Assembly: GCF_004522105.1 (NCBI RefSeq)
Contig: NZ_SPUJ01000001.1
Span: 310,001 to 374,000, forward strand
Length of the DNA: 64,000 nt
Direction: 5' to 3'
Origin: Nocardioides sp. 1609
GTDB taxonomy: Bacteria > Actinomycetota > Actinomycetes > Propionibacteriales > Nocardioidaceae
Shown here: in pieces, positions 37,448 through 46,334 of the stretch
Layout of the letters: each line of letters starts with the position of its first letter
Position numbering within the stretch: position 1 is the first letter of the stretch
Notes under the pieces: model-generated
The model's input: the letters and a program-made list of their open reading frames with translations, nothing else
The model's database searches: none
What the model was told of the DNA's origin: nothing
Translations under genes and position numbers: made by a program

Positions 37448-38355
37448 GACGTCGCCCAGCGCGGTCCGAGCCGCAGGATCTCGACGGTCCGCGGGTCGAG
37501 CTCGCCGTCGACCCCCCGGTCCGTGGCGCCCGCGGATCGCGTGATGCGGATCTGGAGGCGGGAGTCGGCGAGGTCCTCGGCGACCCCCTCGCCCCACTCG
37601 ACCACGGTGACGGCGTGGTCGAAGGACGTGTCGAGGTCGAGGTCGTCGAGCTCGGCGGCACCGCCGAGGCGGTAGGCGTCGACGTGCACCAGCTCGGGGC
37701 CGCCGGAGGTCGAGCGGTGCTCGCGCGCGATGACGAACGTCGGCGAGGTCACCGCGCCCTCGACGCCGAGCCCGCGGCCCAGGCCCTGGGTGAAGGTGGT
37801 CTTGCCCGCTCCGAGGTCGCCGGTGAGGACGACGAGGTCGCCGGGTCGCAGCGTCCGGGCGACACGGACGCCGAGCGCGCGCATGTCGTCGGCGGTGGGC
37901 ACCTCGTGGAAGGCGGGCACCGGCCGGACCAGCTCGACGTAGGGCGAGCGGCGGTCGGTCTGGACGAACCCGCGGCGCACCCAGAAGGCGACGGTCGCCG
38001 GCAGCTCCTCGCGCGCGACCACCCGCAGCCACGGCCGGCCGACGGCGGCCTCGGACGCCGCCTGGATCAGTGCGCCCGCGACGCCGTGGCCGCGCGCGGC
38101 CGCGACCACGCCGAACCGGCGCAGGTAGACGGCGTCGCCGACGGCGTCGAGCAGCAGGGCCCCGACCGGTACGCCGTCGACCCGGGCGACCAGACCGCCG
38201 CCGAGGGCCAGCCGGGTGGCGATCGACGCCTCGGTCTCGGTGAGCGCGTCGGCCGGCGGGTCCAGCGGCGGGCGGCTGCCGAAGGCGTCGCGGACGATCG
38301 CGAGCACGGCCGCGGCGGACTCGGGGCCGACGCGACGGACGCTGACCTCGCTCAC
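37444..38355 (-). CDS. tsaE: GNAT acetyltransferase-TsaE fusion (t6A complex ATPase)
   Basis: Two-domain protein of 303 residues. Residues 1-145 are a GNAT domain (VYLRRFGVVAAARGHGVAGALIQAASEAA, then FWVRRGFVQTDRRSPYVELV). Residues about 150-303 are TsaE, with Walker A TGDLGAGKTTFTQGLG at 178-193, SPTFVIAREH, HVDAYRL and VTVVEWGEG. TsaE drives the TsaB-TsaD cycle by ATP hydrolysis, and the acetyltransferase substrate is unknown. The GTG at 38355 overlaps the upstream hydrolase stop by four bases. A free GNAT start upstream with no internal stop or start near residue 150 shows a real fusion rather than two genes. Confidence 0.88.
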   Translation of the reverse strand: MSEVSVRRVGPESAAAVLAIVRDAFGSRPPLDPPADALTETEASIATRLALGGGLVARVDGVPVGALLLDAVGDAVYLRRFGVVAAARGHGVAGALIQAASEAAVGRPWLRVVAREELPATVAFWVRRGFVQTDRRSPYVELVRPVPAFHEVPTADDMRALGVRVARTLRPGDLVVLTGDLGAGKTTFTQGLGRGLGVEGAVTSPTFVIAREHRSTSGGPELVHVDAYRLGGAAELDDLDLDTSFDHAVTVVEWGEGVAEDLADSRLQIRITRSAGATDRGVDGELDPRTVEILRLGPRWATS

Positions 38356-39437
38356 CGGCCGGCTGCTCGGGTCGTGGCCGCCGTGATGAGCTGGTCGAGC
38401 TCGGCGTTCACCTGGTCGTGGCGCTCCAGCGGCACCATGTGGCCGGCGCCGTCGCACTCGAGCAGCCGGGAGCCGGGGATCCGGACGTGCAGCTTGCGGG
38501 AGTGCCCGATCGAGGTCAGCTTGTCGGCGTTGCCGCAGATGATCGAGACCGGGACCTCGTCGAGCACCTCGACGAAGTCGAACTTGTCGAGGTCGCGGAA
38601 GCTCGGGAAGAAGTCGGCGACCACCTCGAACGGCGTCTGCGACAGCATGTCGTCGACGAACGAGACGTAGGAGCGCGGGACGTCGCCGCCGAAGGCGAAC
38701 TGCCGCGTCGCGACGTTGGCGACCGCCCGGCCGACGCGGCGGGCCGAGTCGATGGCGCCGTGGCCGCGGTGCAGCGTCGCCATCGCGCGGTGCGTCAGCC
38801 GACCGGTCAGGCGCGCGGGGAGCATCGGGAGCAGGATCCGGCTGGGGTCGAACCCGCCGGCGGTGGTCGAGATCAGCGCGACCCCGATCACCTTCGTGCC
38901 GATCAGCTCGGGGAGCTGCTCGGCGAGGGCCACGACGGTCATGCCGCCCATCGAGTGTCCGACCAGCACCACCGGGCCGTCGGGCACGACCACGTCGATG
39001 ACCTGCGCGAGGTCGCGGCCGAGCTGGTCGATCGTGGCGTGCTCGCGGTCGGAGCGACCGGAGCGCCCGTGGGAGCGCTGGTCGTAGTAGACGCTGCGGA
39101 CCAGGCCCCGGTAGGCGGCGCGCTGGAAGTGCCAGCAGTCCAGGTTGAGGCAGTAGCCGTGCACGAAGACGACGGTGACCGGCGGGGTGGCGCCGGCGCG
39201 TCGGCCGCGACGGCCCTCGGCGGTGCCGGGGTCGACGTCGTCGATCTCGACGTGCAGCGGGACGCCGTCCTCGGCGACCACGGTGACCGCCGGTGAGCGC
39301 AGCGAGCCGAACGGGACGTCGGCGCCCGCGACCCGGCTGATCGCGCGGTGCTGGCGCAGGATGCCGACGGCGGTGCCGGCCGCCGCGACGCCGAGGGCGC
39401 CGCCGATGGATCCGATCACCCTGCCCTTCGTGCTCAT
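38352..39437 (-). CDS. Alpha/beta hydrolase with N-terminal membrane segment
   Basis: Hydrolase of 361 residues. The N-terminal hydrophobic stretch (VIGSIGGALGVAAAGTAVGIL) suggests anchoring. The fold shows the oxyanion HGYCLNLDCW, nucleophile elbow VGHSMGGM, an Asp in CGNADKLTS and the catalytic His in CDGAGHMVPLERHD. An esterase or lipase-like role is likely, with substrate unknown. In related actinobacteria this gene also sits between alr and tsaE. It overlaps both neighbours by four bases, so alr-hydrolase-tsaE are translationally coupled. Confidence 0.85.
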   Translation of the reverse strand: MSTKGRVIGSIGGALGVAAAGTAVGILRQHRAISRVAGADVPFGSLRSPAVTVVAEDGVPLHVEIDDVDPGTAEGRRGRRAGATPPVTVVFVHGYCLNLDCWHFQRAAYRGLVRSVYYDQRSHGRSGRSDREHATIDQLGRDLAQVIDVVVPDGPVVLVGHSMGGMTVVALAEQLPELIGTKVIGVALISTTAGGFDPSRILLPMLPARLTGRLTHRAMATLHRGHGAIDSARRVGRAVANVATRQFAFGGDVPRSYVSFVDDMLSQTPFEVVADFFPSFRDLDKFDFVEVLDEVPVSIICGNADKLTSIGHSRKLHVRIPGSRLLECDGAGHMVPLERHDQVNAELDQLITAATTRAAGR

Positions 39438-40576
39438 CGCCGGTCCCGGTCGTGGTCGTGGTCGTGATCGTGGTCGACGTGGCGGCGCGGCATCCGGCCG
39501 CCGACCCGGGTGACGATCTCGTAGCTGATGGTGCCGCACGCCTCGGCCCAGTCCTGGGCGGTCGCGCGACCGTCGCCGGGCGGGCCGAACAGGACGACGT
39601 CGGTGCCGGCGGGCGGCTCCTCACCGCCGAGGTCGACCAGCACCTGGTCCATGCAGACCCGGCCACGCAGCGGACGCCGCGTGCCGGCGACGGCGACCTC
39701 GAGCCGGCCGCTGCCCGCGACGGGCACGCCCTCGGCGTACCCGGCGGGGACCAGGCCGATGGTCGTCGGGGCGTCGGCGGTCCAGGTGTGACCGTAGGAG
39801 ACGGAGTCGCCGGCAGCGAGGTGCTTGACCAGCGCGAGGTCGGCGCGCACGGTCATCGCCGGGCGCAGGTCGGTGCCGTGGTCGACGGTCGGGGCGGGGT
39901 CGAGGCCGTAGCTGGCGAGGCCGACCCGGACGGCGTCGTAGCGTGCGCCGGGGCGCAGGATCGCGGCGGCCGAGTTGGCGAGGTGGCGCAGCGCGGGCCG
40001 CAGCCCGGCCGCGTCGGCCAGCACGAGGGCGTCGTCGAAGGCGGCCTGCTGGGCGTCGTTGGCGGGGTGGTCGGGCTCGTCGGCGCAGGCGAGGTGCGAC
40101 CAGATCCCGGTGACCGTCCAGGCACCGGCCTCCTCCCCGGCCCGGGCGCAGGCGAAGAACCGCTCCCAGTCGGCGCGGGTCGCTCCCCCCCGTCCCAGCC
40201 CGGTGTCGACCTTGAGCTGCACGCGGGCCGGGACACCGGCGTCGGCGGCGGCGATCTCGTCGAGCTCGGCGACGGAGTACGCCGTGAGGTCGATCCCGGC
40301 GCGGACCACGTCGTCGTAGCGCTCGCCGGGGACCGTCAGCCAGGTGAGCACGGGGCCGGTGTCGCCGCCGGCGCGGAGCGCGCGGGCCTCGTCGAGGGTG
40401 GCGACGGCGAGCCACTCGGCGCCAGCGTCGCGGGCGGCGCGGGCGACCTCGACCATCCCGTGGCCGTAGCCGTCGGCCTTGACCACGGTGATCATCGTGC
40501 CGCCGACCAGCTCGCGCAGCAGCCGGACGTTGTGACGGATGGCCGCGAGGTCGACGACGATCTCGGCTCGGGTCAT
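39434..40576 (-). CDS. alr: Alanine racemase
   Basis: PLP enzyme of 380 residues making D-Ala for peptidoglycan. The PLP lysine lies in TVVKADGYGHG, the second catalytic base Tyr in SVSYGHTW, and CMDQVLVDLG is conserved. The C terminus carries an unusual tail HVDHDHDHDHDRDRR encoded by 6-bp GGTCGT-type repeats (about 39446-39480), which could bind metal or simply reflect slippage. It overlaps nnrDE upstream and the hydrolase downstream by ATGA. Confidence 0.94.
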   Translation of the reverse strand: MTRAEIVVDLAAIRHNVRLLRELVGGTMITVVKADGYGHGMVEVARAARDAGAEWLAVATLDEARALRAGGDTGPVLTWLTVPGERYDDVVRAGIDLTAYSVAELDEIAAADAGVPARVQLKVDTGLGRGGATRADWERFFACARAGEEAGAWTVTGIWSHLACADEPDHPANDAQQAAFDDALVLADAAGLRPALRHLANSAAAILRPGARYDAVRVGLASYGLDPAPTVDHGTDLRPAMTVRADLALVKHLAAGDSVSYGHTWTADAPTTIGLVPAGYAEGVPVAGSGRLEVAVAGTRRPLRGRVCMDQVLVDLGGEEPPAGTDVVLFGPPGDGRATAQDWAEACGTISYEIVTRVGGRMPRRHVDHDHDHDHDRDRR

Positions 40577-41976
40577 GTCGTCGATTCTCGCAGCAGCGAC
40601 CCGAGCACGCGTGGCAGGCCACGCGCGACGTCACCGGCGGTGATCGGACCGTCGGCGGAGGCGGCCGTCGCCGCGGCGCCGTGCAGCCAGGAGCCGACCG
40701 ACGCGGCGTCGTAGGGGGCGAGGCCGGCGGCCAGCAGCGCGCCGACCACGCCGCCGAGGACGTCGCCGGCGCCCGCCGTGGCCAGCCACGGCGTGCCCGT
40801 GGTGGTGACCCGCACCCGGCCGTCGGGGTGCACGACGAGGGTGTGGCGGCCCTTGAGCAGCACCACGGCACCGTAGGTCTCGACGGCGCGGCGGGCGTGC
40901 TCGAGGGGACGTGCCTCGACGTCGTCGCGGTCGACGTCGAGCATCCGGGCCAGCTCGCCGGCGTGCGGGGTGAGGACCAGCGACTCGTGCCCGCCGCCGC
41001 GGGGTGCGTGCGCCAGCGCGTCGGCGTCCACGAGGGTCGGGACGGCGTCGGCGAGCGCCTCGGCCAGGGTCCCGGCGGCGCCGTCGCCGCTGCCGCTGCC
41101 GACCACCCACGCCTGCACACGGCCGGCGCCGACGACCTCGGGGTGCTGGGCGTGGACCAGGTCGAGGACGCCGCGGTCGCCGACGTAGCGGACCATCCCG
41201 GCGAGGCCGCAGCTCGCCCCGGCGACGGAGAGCAGCCCGGCGCCCGGGTAGGCGTCGGACCCGGCGCGGACGCCGACGACGCCGCGGGAGTACTTCTGGG
41301 CGTCCGGGCCGGGGCGCGGCAGGAGGGCGGCGACGTCGGCGCGCTGCAGGGCCTCCGCGGCCGGCGCGGGCAGGTCGAGGCCGAGGTCGACGAGGTGCAC
41401 GGTGCCGGCGGCACGCGCCGCGGGGTCGACGAGGTGGGCGAGCTTGTGGGTGCCGAAGGTGACCGTGAGCACCGCCTCGACGTGCGGGCCGTCGACCTCG
41501 CCGGTGTCGACGTCGACCCCGCTCGGCACGTCGACCGCGACGACCGGCACGCCGGCGACGGCGTCCAGCGCCCGCTGGGCCTCGGGCCTCAGCCCGGGCC
41601 GGCCCCCGATCCCGACGATCCCGTCGACGACGAGGTCGGGCCGGGCGCGCGGCGCGGCCGTGACCGGGCGACCCCCCGCCCGCCTCAGGGCCGCGAGTCC
41701 GGCCTCGTGGGCGTGGTCGGACAGCAGCCACGCCTCGACGGCGACCCCGCGCCGCGCGAGCACCGCGCCGGCGTACAGGGCGTCACCCCCGTTGTCGCCG
41801 GAGCCGACCAGGAGCAGCACCCGGCGTCCGTGGACCGTCCCGGCCGTCCCGAGCAGGTCGAGCACCGCGTGCGCCAGTCCGTGCGCGGCCCGCTGCATCA
41901 GCGCGCCGTCCGGCAGCCGCGCCATCAGCGCCCGCTCGGCCTCCCGCACCTGCTCGACCGTGTGTGCCTGCCTCAT
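40573..41976 (-). CDS. nnrDE: Bifunctional NAD(P)HX epimerase/dehydratase
   Basis: Repairs hydrated NAD(P)H. Of 467 residues, about 1-210 form the YjeF-N epimerase domain (LLLVGSGDNGGDALYAGAVLARRG, AVDVPSGVDVDTG) and 220-467 the ADP/ATP-dependent dehydratase of ribokinase-like fold (LTPHAGELARML, VVLLKGRHTLV, TAGAGDVLGGVVGALLAAG). The ATG at 41976 is six bases after TACGGT, so this gene seems to head a leaderless transcript running through alr to rimI. Repeat element family 3 lies immediately upstream. Confidence 0.92.
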   Translation of the reverse strand: MRQAHTVEQVREAERALMARLPDGALMQRAAHGLAHAVLDLLGTAGTVHGRRVLLLVGSGDNGGDALYAGAVLARRGVAVEAWLLSDHAHEAGLAALRRAGGRPVTAAPRARPDLVVDGIVGIGGRPGLRPEAQRALDAVAGVPVVAVDVPSGVDVDTGEVDGPHVEAVLTVTFGTHKLAHLVDPAARAAGTVHLVDLGLDLPAPAAEALQRADVAALLPRPGPDAQKYSRGVVGVRAGSDAYPGAGLLSVAGASCGLAGMVRYVGDRGVLDLVHAQHPEVVGAGRVQAWVVGSGSGDGAAGTLAEALADAVPTLVDADALAHAPRGGGHESLVLTPHAGELARMLDVDRDDVEARPLEHARRAVETYGAVVLLKGRHTLVVHPDGRVRVTTTGTPWLATAGAGDVLGGVVGALLAAGLAPYDAASVGSWLHGAAATAASADGPITAGDVARGLPRVLGSLLRESTT

Positions 41977-41982
41977 CCGACC

Positions 41983-41988
41983 ACCGTA
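41983..41988 (-). promoter_or_regulatory. TACGGT -10 hexamer for nnrDE-alr operon
   Basis: Minus-strand TACGGT lies six bases from the nnrDE ATG, fitting a leaderless promoter for the coupled nnrDE-alr-hydrolase-tsaE genes. Confidence 0.5.
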
Positions 41989-42003
41989 GCCAGTGGCCCG
42001 GGG

Positions 42004-42087
42004 TTTCCCCGGTCGACCGGGGATCCCTGAACTTGTCGGCCGGGATCCCGGCCCCCCAGTTCAGACTTCCCCGGTCGACCGGGGAAA
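42004..42087. repeat. Composite hairpin repeat, family 3, copy A
   Basis: Two perfect 18-bp palindromes TCCCCGGTCGACCGGGGA (42006-42023 and 42068-42085) flank a nested hairpin whose outer arms are CTGAACT/AGTTCAG and whose core is GGCCGGGATCCCGGCC. It sits between acpS and nnrDE. A closely matching copy is at 59926-59986. Confidence 0.85.
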
Positions 42088-42105
42088 TCCCGCCCGGGCG
42101 GCCGG

Positions 42106-42456
42106 CTACGACTCCAGGACGACGACGGCCGAGGCGATGCCGGCGTCGTGGGAGAGCGAGACGTGCACGTGGCCGACGCCGAGCTCGTCGGCGCGGGCCA
42201 GGACGGTGCCCCGCAGCTCGAACCGGGGCCGACCTGACTCCTCGGAGAACACCTCGGCGTCGTGCCACGCGAGGCCGGCCGGTGCGCCGAGCGCCTTGGC
42301 GAGGGCCTCCTTGGCGGCGAACCTGGCCGCGAGCGAGGCCAGCGGGCGCACGGCCTCGGCCGGGGTGAACAGCCGGTCGCGCAGGCCCGGCGTCCGCTCC
42401 ATCGACGCCGCGAACCGGTCGAGGTCGCACACGTCGATGCCCACGCCGATGATCAC
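42106..42456 (-). CDS. acpS: Holo-[acyl-carrier-protein] synthase
   Basis: Transfers the 4'-phosphopantetheine arm of CoA to acyl carrier proteins, 116 residues. The magnesium-binding motif [12 protein letters not shown] and the catalytic [12 protein letters not shown] are intact, and the C terminus ends with [17 protein letters not shown]. The GTG at 42456 follows GGGAG. The longer frame starting at 42558 runs through a palindromic repeat and was rejected. It sits between glmS and nnrDE, its usual actinobacterial position. It could also serve the Pls thiolation domain, though such carriers usually need a Sfp-type enzyme. Confidence 0.92.
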   Translation of the reverse strand: MIIGVGIDVCDLDRFAASMERTPGLRDRLFTPAEAVRPLASLAARFAAKEALAKALGAPAGLAWHDAEVFSEESGRPRFELRGTVLARADELGVGHVHVSLSHDAGIASAVVVLES

Positions 42457-42481
42457 CGGGGGGCTCCCGGGGTGGCCGATT

Positions 42482-42546
42482 CGCGCAATTGCCGCGATCG
42501 GCTCGGGTTTTCCGGACCGAGCTGCCCCATTCGATGCAATTGCGCG
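42482..42546. repeat. CAATTG-ended imperfect palindrome, copy 2
   Basis: Arms beginning CGCGCAATTGC and ending GCAATTGCGCG enclose CGGCTCGG and GGACCGAGC. Composition and order match the element at 10176-10234. It fills most of the gap between glmS and acpS. Confidence 0.75.
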
Positions 42547-42589
42547 CCAGGGGCGCACGACGAGGACCTGCGCGCGGACGACGGGACCA

Positions 42590-44446
42590 TCACTCGACCG
42601 TGACGGACTTGGCCAGGTTGCGGGGCTGGTCGACGTCGTGGCCGAGCGCGGTGGCGAGCTCGCAGGCGAACAGCTGGAGCGGGACGACGGCGACGAGCGG
42701 CTGCAGCAGCACCGGCACCTTCGGCAGCCGGATCAGGACGTCGGCGTACGGCTCGATCCGGGTGTCGCCCTCCTCGGCCAGGCAGATGGTCTGCGCGCCC
42801 CGGGCGCGGACCTCCTGGATGCCGGAGATCATCTTCTCGTGCAGCTGGTCGCGCCCACGGGGCGGGACGATGCACAGAACCGGCAGACCCTCCTCGACCA
42901 GGGCGATCGGGCCGTGCTTGAGCTCGCCGGCCGCGAAGCCCTCGGCGTGCAGGTAGGCGATCTCCTTGAGCTTCAGCGCGCCCTCGAGCGCGACGGGGTA
43001 GCCGGCGTGCCGGCCGAGGAAGAGCACCGAGCGGGTGCCGGTGTGGGCGCGCGCGAGGTCGTAGACCTGGTCGGCGCCGGCGAGGACCGTCGCGATGTGC
43101 CCGGGCATCGCCTCGAGCTGGCTCATGACCTCCTCGATCTCGTCGCCGAAGCGGGTGCCCTTCACCTGCGCGACGTACAGCGCCAGCAGGTAGCAGGCGA
43201 CCAGCTGGGTCAGGAAGCCCTTGGTCGAGGCGACGCCGATCTCGGGTCCGGCGTGGGTGTAGATGACCGCGTCGGACTCGCGGGGGATGGTCGAGCCGTT
43301 GGTGTTGCAGATCGCGAGGACCTTCGAGCGCTGCGAGCGGGCGTGCCGGATCGCCTGCAGCGTGTCGGCGGTCTCGCCGGACTGGCTGATCGCGACGACG
43401 AGGGTCGAGTGGTCGAGGATCGGGTCGCGGTAGCGGAACTCCGAGCTGAGCTCGACCTCGACGGGGATCCGCGTCCAGTGCTCGATGGCGTACTTCGCGA
43501 CCATGCCGGCGTAGAACGAGGTGCCGGCGGCGATGATGATGATCTTGTCGACGTCGCGGATCTCGTCGTCGGAGAGCCGCATCTCGTCGAGCTGGAGCAG
43601 GCCGGACGGCGTGCGACGGCCCAGCAGCGAGTCGGCGACGGCGTGGGGCTGCTCGAAGATCTCCTTGCGCATGAACCAGTCGTGACCGTCCTTCTCGGCG
43701 GCCGACAGGTCCCAGTCGACGTGGTAGGCCCGCCCCTGGCCCGGGCGGCCGTCGAAGTCGGTGATCGCGACGGCGTCACGGGTGATCGTGACGACCTGGT
43801 CCTGGCCGAGCTCGACCGCCTCGCGCGTGTGCTCGATGAACGCCGCGACGTCGGACCCGAGGAAGTGCTCGCCCTCCCCCACCCCGACGACCAGCGGCGA
43901 GTTGCGGCGCGCTGCCACCACCCGGTCGGGGTCGTGGGCGTCGACGGCCACCAGGGTGAAGGCGCCCTCGAGGCGGCGGCAGACCTGCTGCATCGCGGTC
44001 GTCAGGTCGGCGCCGGCGGTCACCGCGAGCTCGAGCAGGTGGGCCGCGACCTCGGTGTCGGTCTCCGAGAGCAGCACGTGGCCGTCGTCCTCGAGGCGGG
44101 TGCGCAGCTCGGCGAAGTTCTCGATGATGCCGTTGTGCACCAGCGCGACCCGGCGCTCGCGCCCGAGGTGCGGGTGGGCGTTGGCGTCGGTCGGCGCGCC
44201 GTGCGTCGCCCAGCGGGTGTGCCCGATCCCGGTGTGGGACGGCGGCAGCGTGCTGTCGGCGATCACCTTCTCGAGGTTGGCCAGCTTGCCGGCCTTCTTG
44301 GCGTCGGCGATCACGCCCGACGCACCGCCGGGGACGACGAGCGCGACCCCGGCCGAGTCGTAGCCGCGGTACTCGAGGCGCCGCAACCCCTCGACCACGA
44401 CGTCCTGGGCCTGCTTCGGTCCGACGTAACCCACGATTCCGCACAT
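42590..44446 (-). CDS. glmS: Glutamine-fructose-6-phosphate aminotransferase (isomerizing)
   Basis: Makes glucosamine-6-phosphate for cell-wall precursors, 618 residues. The N-terminal Ntn glutaminase starts MCGIVGYVG with nucleophile Cys2. [19 protein letters not shown] follows, and two SIS isomerase domains include [17 protein letters not shown] and the ending [11 protein letters not shown]. The ATG at 44446 is fixed by the processed Cys2 and lies eight bases after TAGGCT, so it is probably leaderless. With glmM nearby it covers two of the steps to UDP-GlcNAc. coaA diverges from it. Confidence 0.96.
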   Translation of the reverse strand: MCGIVGYVGPKQAQDVVVEGLRRLEYRGYDSAGVALVVPGGASGVIADAKKAGKLANLEKVIADSTLPPSHTGIGHTRWATHGAPTDANAHPHLGRERRVALVHNGIIENFAELRTRLEDDGHVLLSETDTEVAAHLLELAVTAGADLTTAMQQVCRRLEGAFTLVAVDAHDPDRVVAARRNSPLVVGVGEGEHFLGSDVAAFIEHTREAVELGQDQVVTITRDAVAITDFDGRPGQGRAYHVDWDLSAAEKDGHDWFMRKEIFEQPHAVADSLLGRRTPSGLLQLDEMRLSDDEIRDVDKIIIIAAGTSFYAGMVAKYAIEHWTRIPVEVELSSEFRYRDPILDHSTLVVAISQSGETADTLQAIRHARSQRSKVLAICNTNGSTIPRESDAVIYTHAGPEIGVASTKGFLTQLVACYLLALYVAQVKGTRFGDEIEEVMSQLEAMPGHIATVLAGADQVYDLARAHTGTRSVLFLGRHAGYPVALEGALKLKEIAYLHAEGFAAGELKHGPIALVEEGLPVLCIVPPRGRDQLHEKMISGIQEVRARGAQTICLAEEGDTRIEPYADVLIRLPKVPVLLQPLVAVVPLQLFACELATALGHDVDQPRNLAKSVTVE

Positions 44447-44454
44447 AGCGCGCC

Positions 44455-44460
44455 AGCCTA
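44455..44460 (-). promoter_or_regulatory. TAGGCT -10 hexamer for glmS
   Basis: Minus-strand TAGGCT lies eight bases from the glmS ATG. Because Cys2 fixes the true start, this is one of the firmest leaderless assignments in the window. Confidence 0.55.
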
Positions 44461-44513
44461 CGAGAGACGGACTGCCGCCTCCCACGGGCGCGGCTGCTGC
44501 AAGAATCGCGGCC

Positions 44514-45512
44514 ATGTCCCACGCGGGTGCCGGTCGGCGCCATGACACCGACCCGCTGGGCCGGGAGGCGGCGCGGGAGTCCTCGCCCTACATCGAGCTC
44601 GACCGCAGCGCCTGGGCCGCCCTGGCGCACGAGACCGAGAGCCCCCTGACGGAGGACGAGGTCCGCACGCTGCGCGGGTTGGGCGACTCCCTCGACCTGC
44701 GCGAGGTCGAGGAGGTCTACCTCCCCCTGTCGCGGCTGCTCAGCCTGTACGTCGGCTCGGCCGGGCAGCTGCACCGCGACCAGGAGCGGTTCCTCCACCA
44801 GAGGACGCCGCCGCGCACGCCGTTCGTGATCGGGCTCGCGGGCTCGGTGGCAGTGGGCAAGTCGACCACCGCGCGGGTGCTGCAGCAGATGCTCGCCCAC
44901 TGGCCCGAGCACCCCAACGTCGCCCTCGTCACGACCGACGGCTTCCTCTACCCGAACGCCGAGCTCGAGCGGCGCGGGATCATGCAGCGCAAGGGCTTCC
45001 CGGAGTCCTACGACCGGCGCGCGCTGCTGCGGTTCGTCGTCGACATCAAGTCCGGCCGCGACGAGGTGGAGGCGCCGACGTACTCCCACCTGGTCTACGA
45101 CGTCGTGCCGGACGAACGGATCACCATCAAGCGACCCGACATCGTCATCATCGAGGGCCTCAACGTGCTCCAGCCCGCGCGGGTGCGCGACGACGGCAGC
45201 GCCGGGCTGACGCTGAGCGACTTCTTCGACTTCTCCATCTACGTCGACGCCGGGCGCGACAAGATCCGCGACTGGTACGTCTCGCGGTTCCTGCGGCTGC
45301 GCGAGACGGCGTTCCGCGACCCGGAGTCGTACTTCTCGAAGTACGCCGAGCTCACCCACGACGAGGCCGTCGCCGAGGCCGAGCGCATCTGGGCCACGAT
45401 CAACGGCCCCAACCTGGTCCAGAACATCCTGCCGACCCGGTCGCGAGCCACGCTGGTGATGCGCAAGGACCGCGACCACTCGGTCCGCTACGTCCGGCTC
45501 CGCAAGCTCTGA
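44514..45512 (+). CDS. coaA: Type I pantothenate kinase
   Basis: Phosphorylates pantothenate in the first step of CoA synthesis, 332 residues. P-loop [21 protein letters not shown], the conserved [13 protein letters not shown] and [20 protein letters not shown], and [12 protein letters not shown] identify the CoaA (P-loop kinase) type. The ATG at 44514 lies seven bases after AAGAAT, a weak -10-like hexamer. Together with acpS it links CoA supply to carrier-protein activation in this cluster. Confidence 0.95.
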   Translation: MSHAGAGRRHDTDPLGREAARESSPYIELDRSAWAALAHETESPLTEDEVRTLRGLGDSLDLREVEEVYLPLSRLLSLYVGSAGQLHRDQERFLHQRTPPRTPFVIGLAGSVAVGKSTTARVLQQMLAHWPEHPNVALVTTDGFLYPNAELERRGIMQRKGFPESYDRRALLRFVVDIKSGRDEVEAPTYSHLVYDVVPDERITIKRPDIVIIEGLNVLQPARVRDDGSAGLTLSDFFDFSIYVDAGRDKIRDWYVSRFLRLRETAFRDPESYFSKYAELTHDEAVAEAERIWATINGPNLVQNILPTRSRATLVMRKDRDHSVRYVRLRKL

Positions 45513-45530
45513 GTCGCCGAACGCCGTCCC

Positions 45531-46334
45531 TCAGGCGACGTCGCGGCGCAACGTCGTCAGCCGGCCGACGGTGGCGAAGGTGCCGATGTAGGCCAGCAGG
45601 ACCAGCGCCCCTGCCCAGCGAGGGAGCAGGTCGGCCGACCCCAGCTCGCCGAAGAAGCTGGCTCCGATCAGGGCGTCGGCGGCCGCGCCCGGCAGGAACG
45701 CCCCGACGCCGGCGAGCGCGTCCACCGCACCGAGCGCGAGCCGCGCGACCGGCTCGACGAACTGGGTGAACGCCAGGATGACCACGATCGCGGCCACCTG
45801 CTGGGTCACGAGCAGGCCGAACGCCGCGCCGAGCAGTGCCCAGAGGACGGTGACCAGGACGTCGAGGAGGAGGACCTGCACGACGTCGCCGTCCGTCAGG
45901 AACGCCCCGTCGCCCGCGATCGCGAGCGCCGGCGCGCCGCCGAGCACGATCGCGAGGGCCCCCACGACGCCGTACGCCAGGCCGACGGGCACGGTCGCCA
46001 GCAGCTTCGCCGCCAGGAGGACGCCGCGGCGCGGCTCGGCCAGCAGGGTCTGGGTGATCGTGTGGTGCCGGAACTCGGTGGTGACGGCGAGGCTGCCGAC
46101 GACCAGCGGGAAGACGTACCCGATCGCGCTGACCAGGCTGTAGACGGTGGTGGCCGCGTCGACACCGCCGAGGACCGGCGCGCCGCCCGACTCCTCGACG
46201 TCGCCACCGAGGGCGAGCGCGAGCCCGAGGGTGGCGCCGATGAAGGCGAGGTAGCCGGCCATCGCCAGCAGCAGCACCCACCACAGCCGGGTGCTCAGGA
46301 GCTTGCGGACCTCCGACCGGAGCGCGGCCCTCAC
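45531..46334 (-). CDS. ABC transporter permease (ABC-2 type)
   Basis: Membrane subunit of 267 residues with about six hydrophobic segments: LWWVLLLAMAGYLAFIGATL, VFPLVVGSLAVTTEF, GLAYGVVGALAIVLGG, VLVTVLWALLGAAFGLLV, AIVVILAFTQFVEPVA and WAGALVLLAYIGTFATV. The N-terminal RSEVRKLLSTR and the element EFRHHTITQTLLAEPRR are typical of permeases paired with Nat/BcrA-type ATPases. The GTG at 46334 overlaps the ATPase stop by four bases. It ends 18 bases from the convergent coaA. The export substrate is unknown. Confidence 0.85.
   Translation of the reverse strand: MRAALRSEVRKLLSTRLWWVLLLAMAGYLAFIGATLGLALALGGDVEESGGAPVLGGVDAATTVYSLVSAIGYVFPLVVGSLAVTTEFRHHTITQTLLAEPRRGVLLAAKLLATVPVGLAYGVVGALAIVLGGAPALAIAGDGAFLTDGDVVQVLLLDVLVTVLWALLGAAFGLLVTQQVAAIVVILAFTQFVEPVARLALGAVDALAGVGAFLPGAAADALIGASFFGELGSADLLPRWAGALVLLAYIGTFATVGRLTTLRRDVA

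Noticed and set aside
37444..39666. Larger fusion of an upstream frame with GNAT-TsaE
   Set aside because: Residues before the GTG at 38355 are a shadow of the alpha/beta hydrolase in another frame. The GTGA overlap defines the true start.
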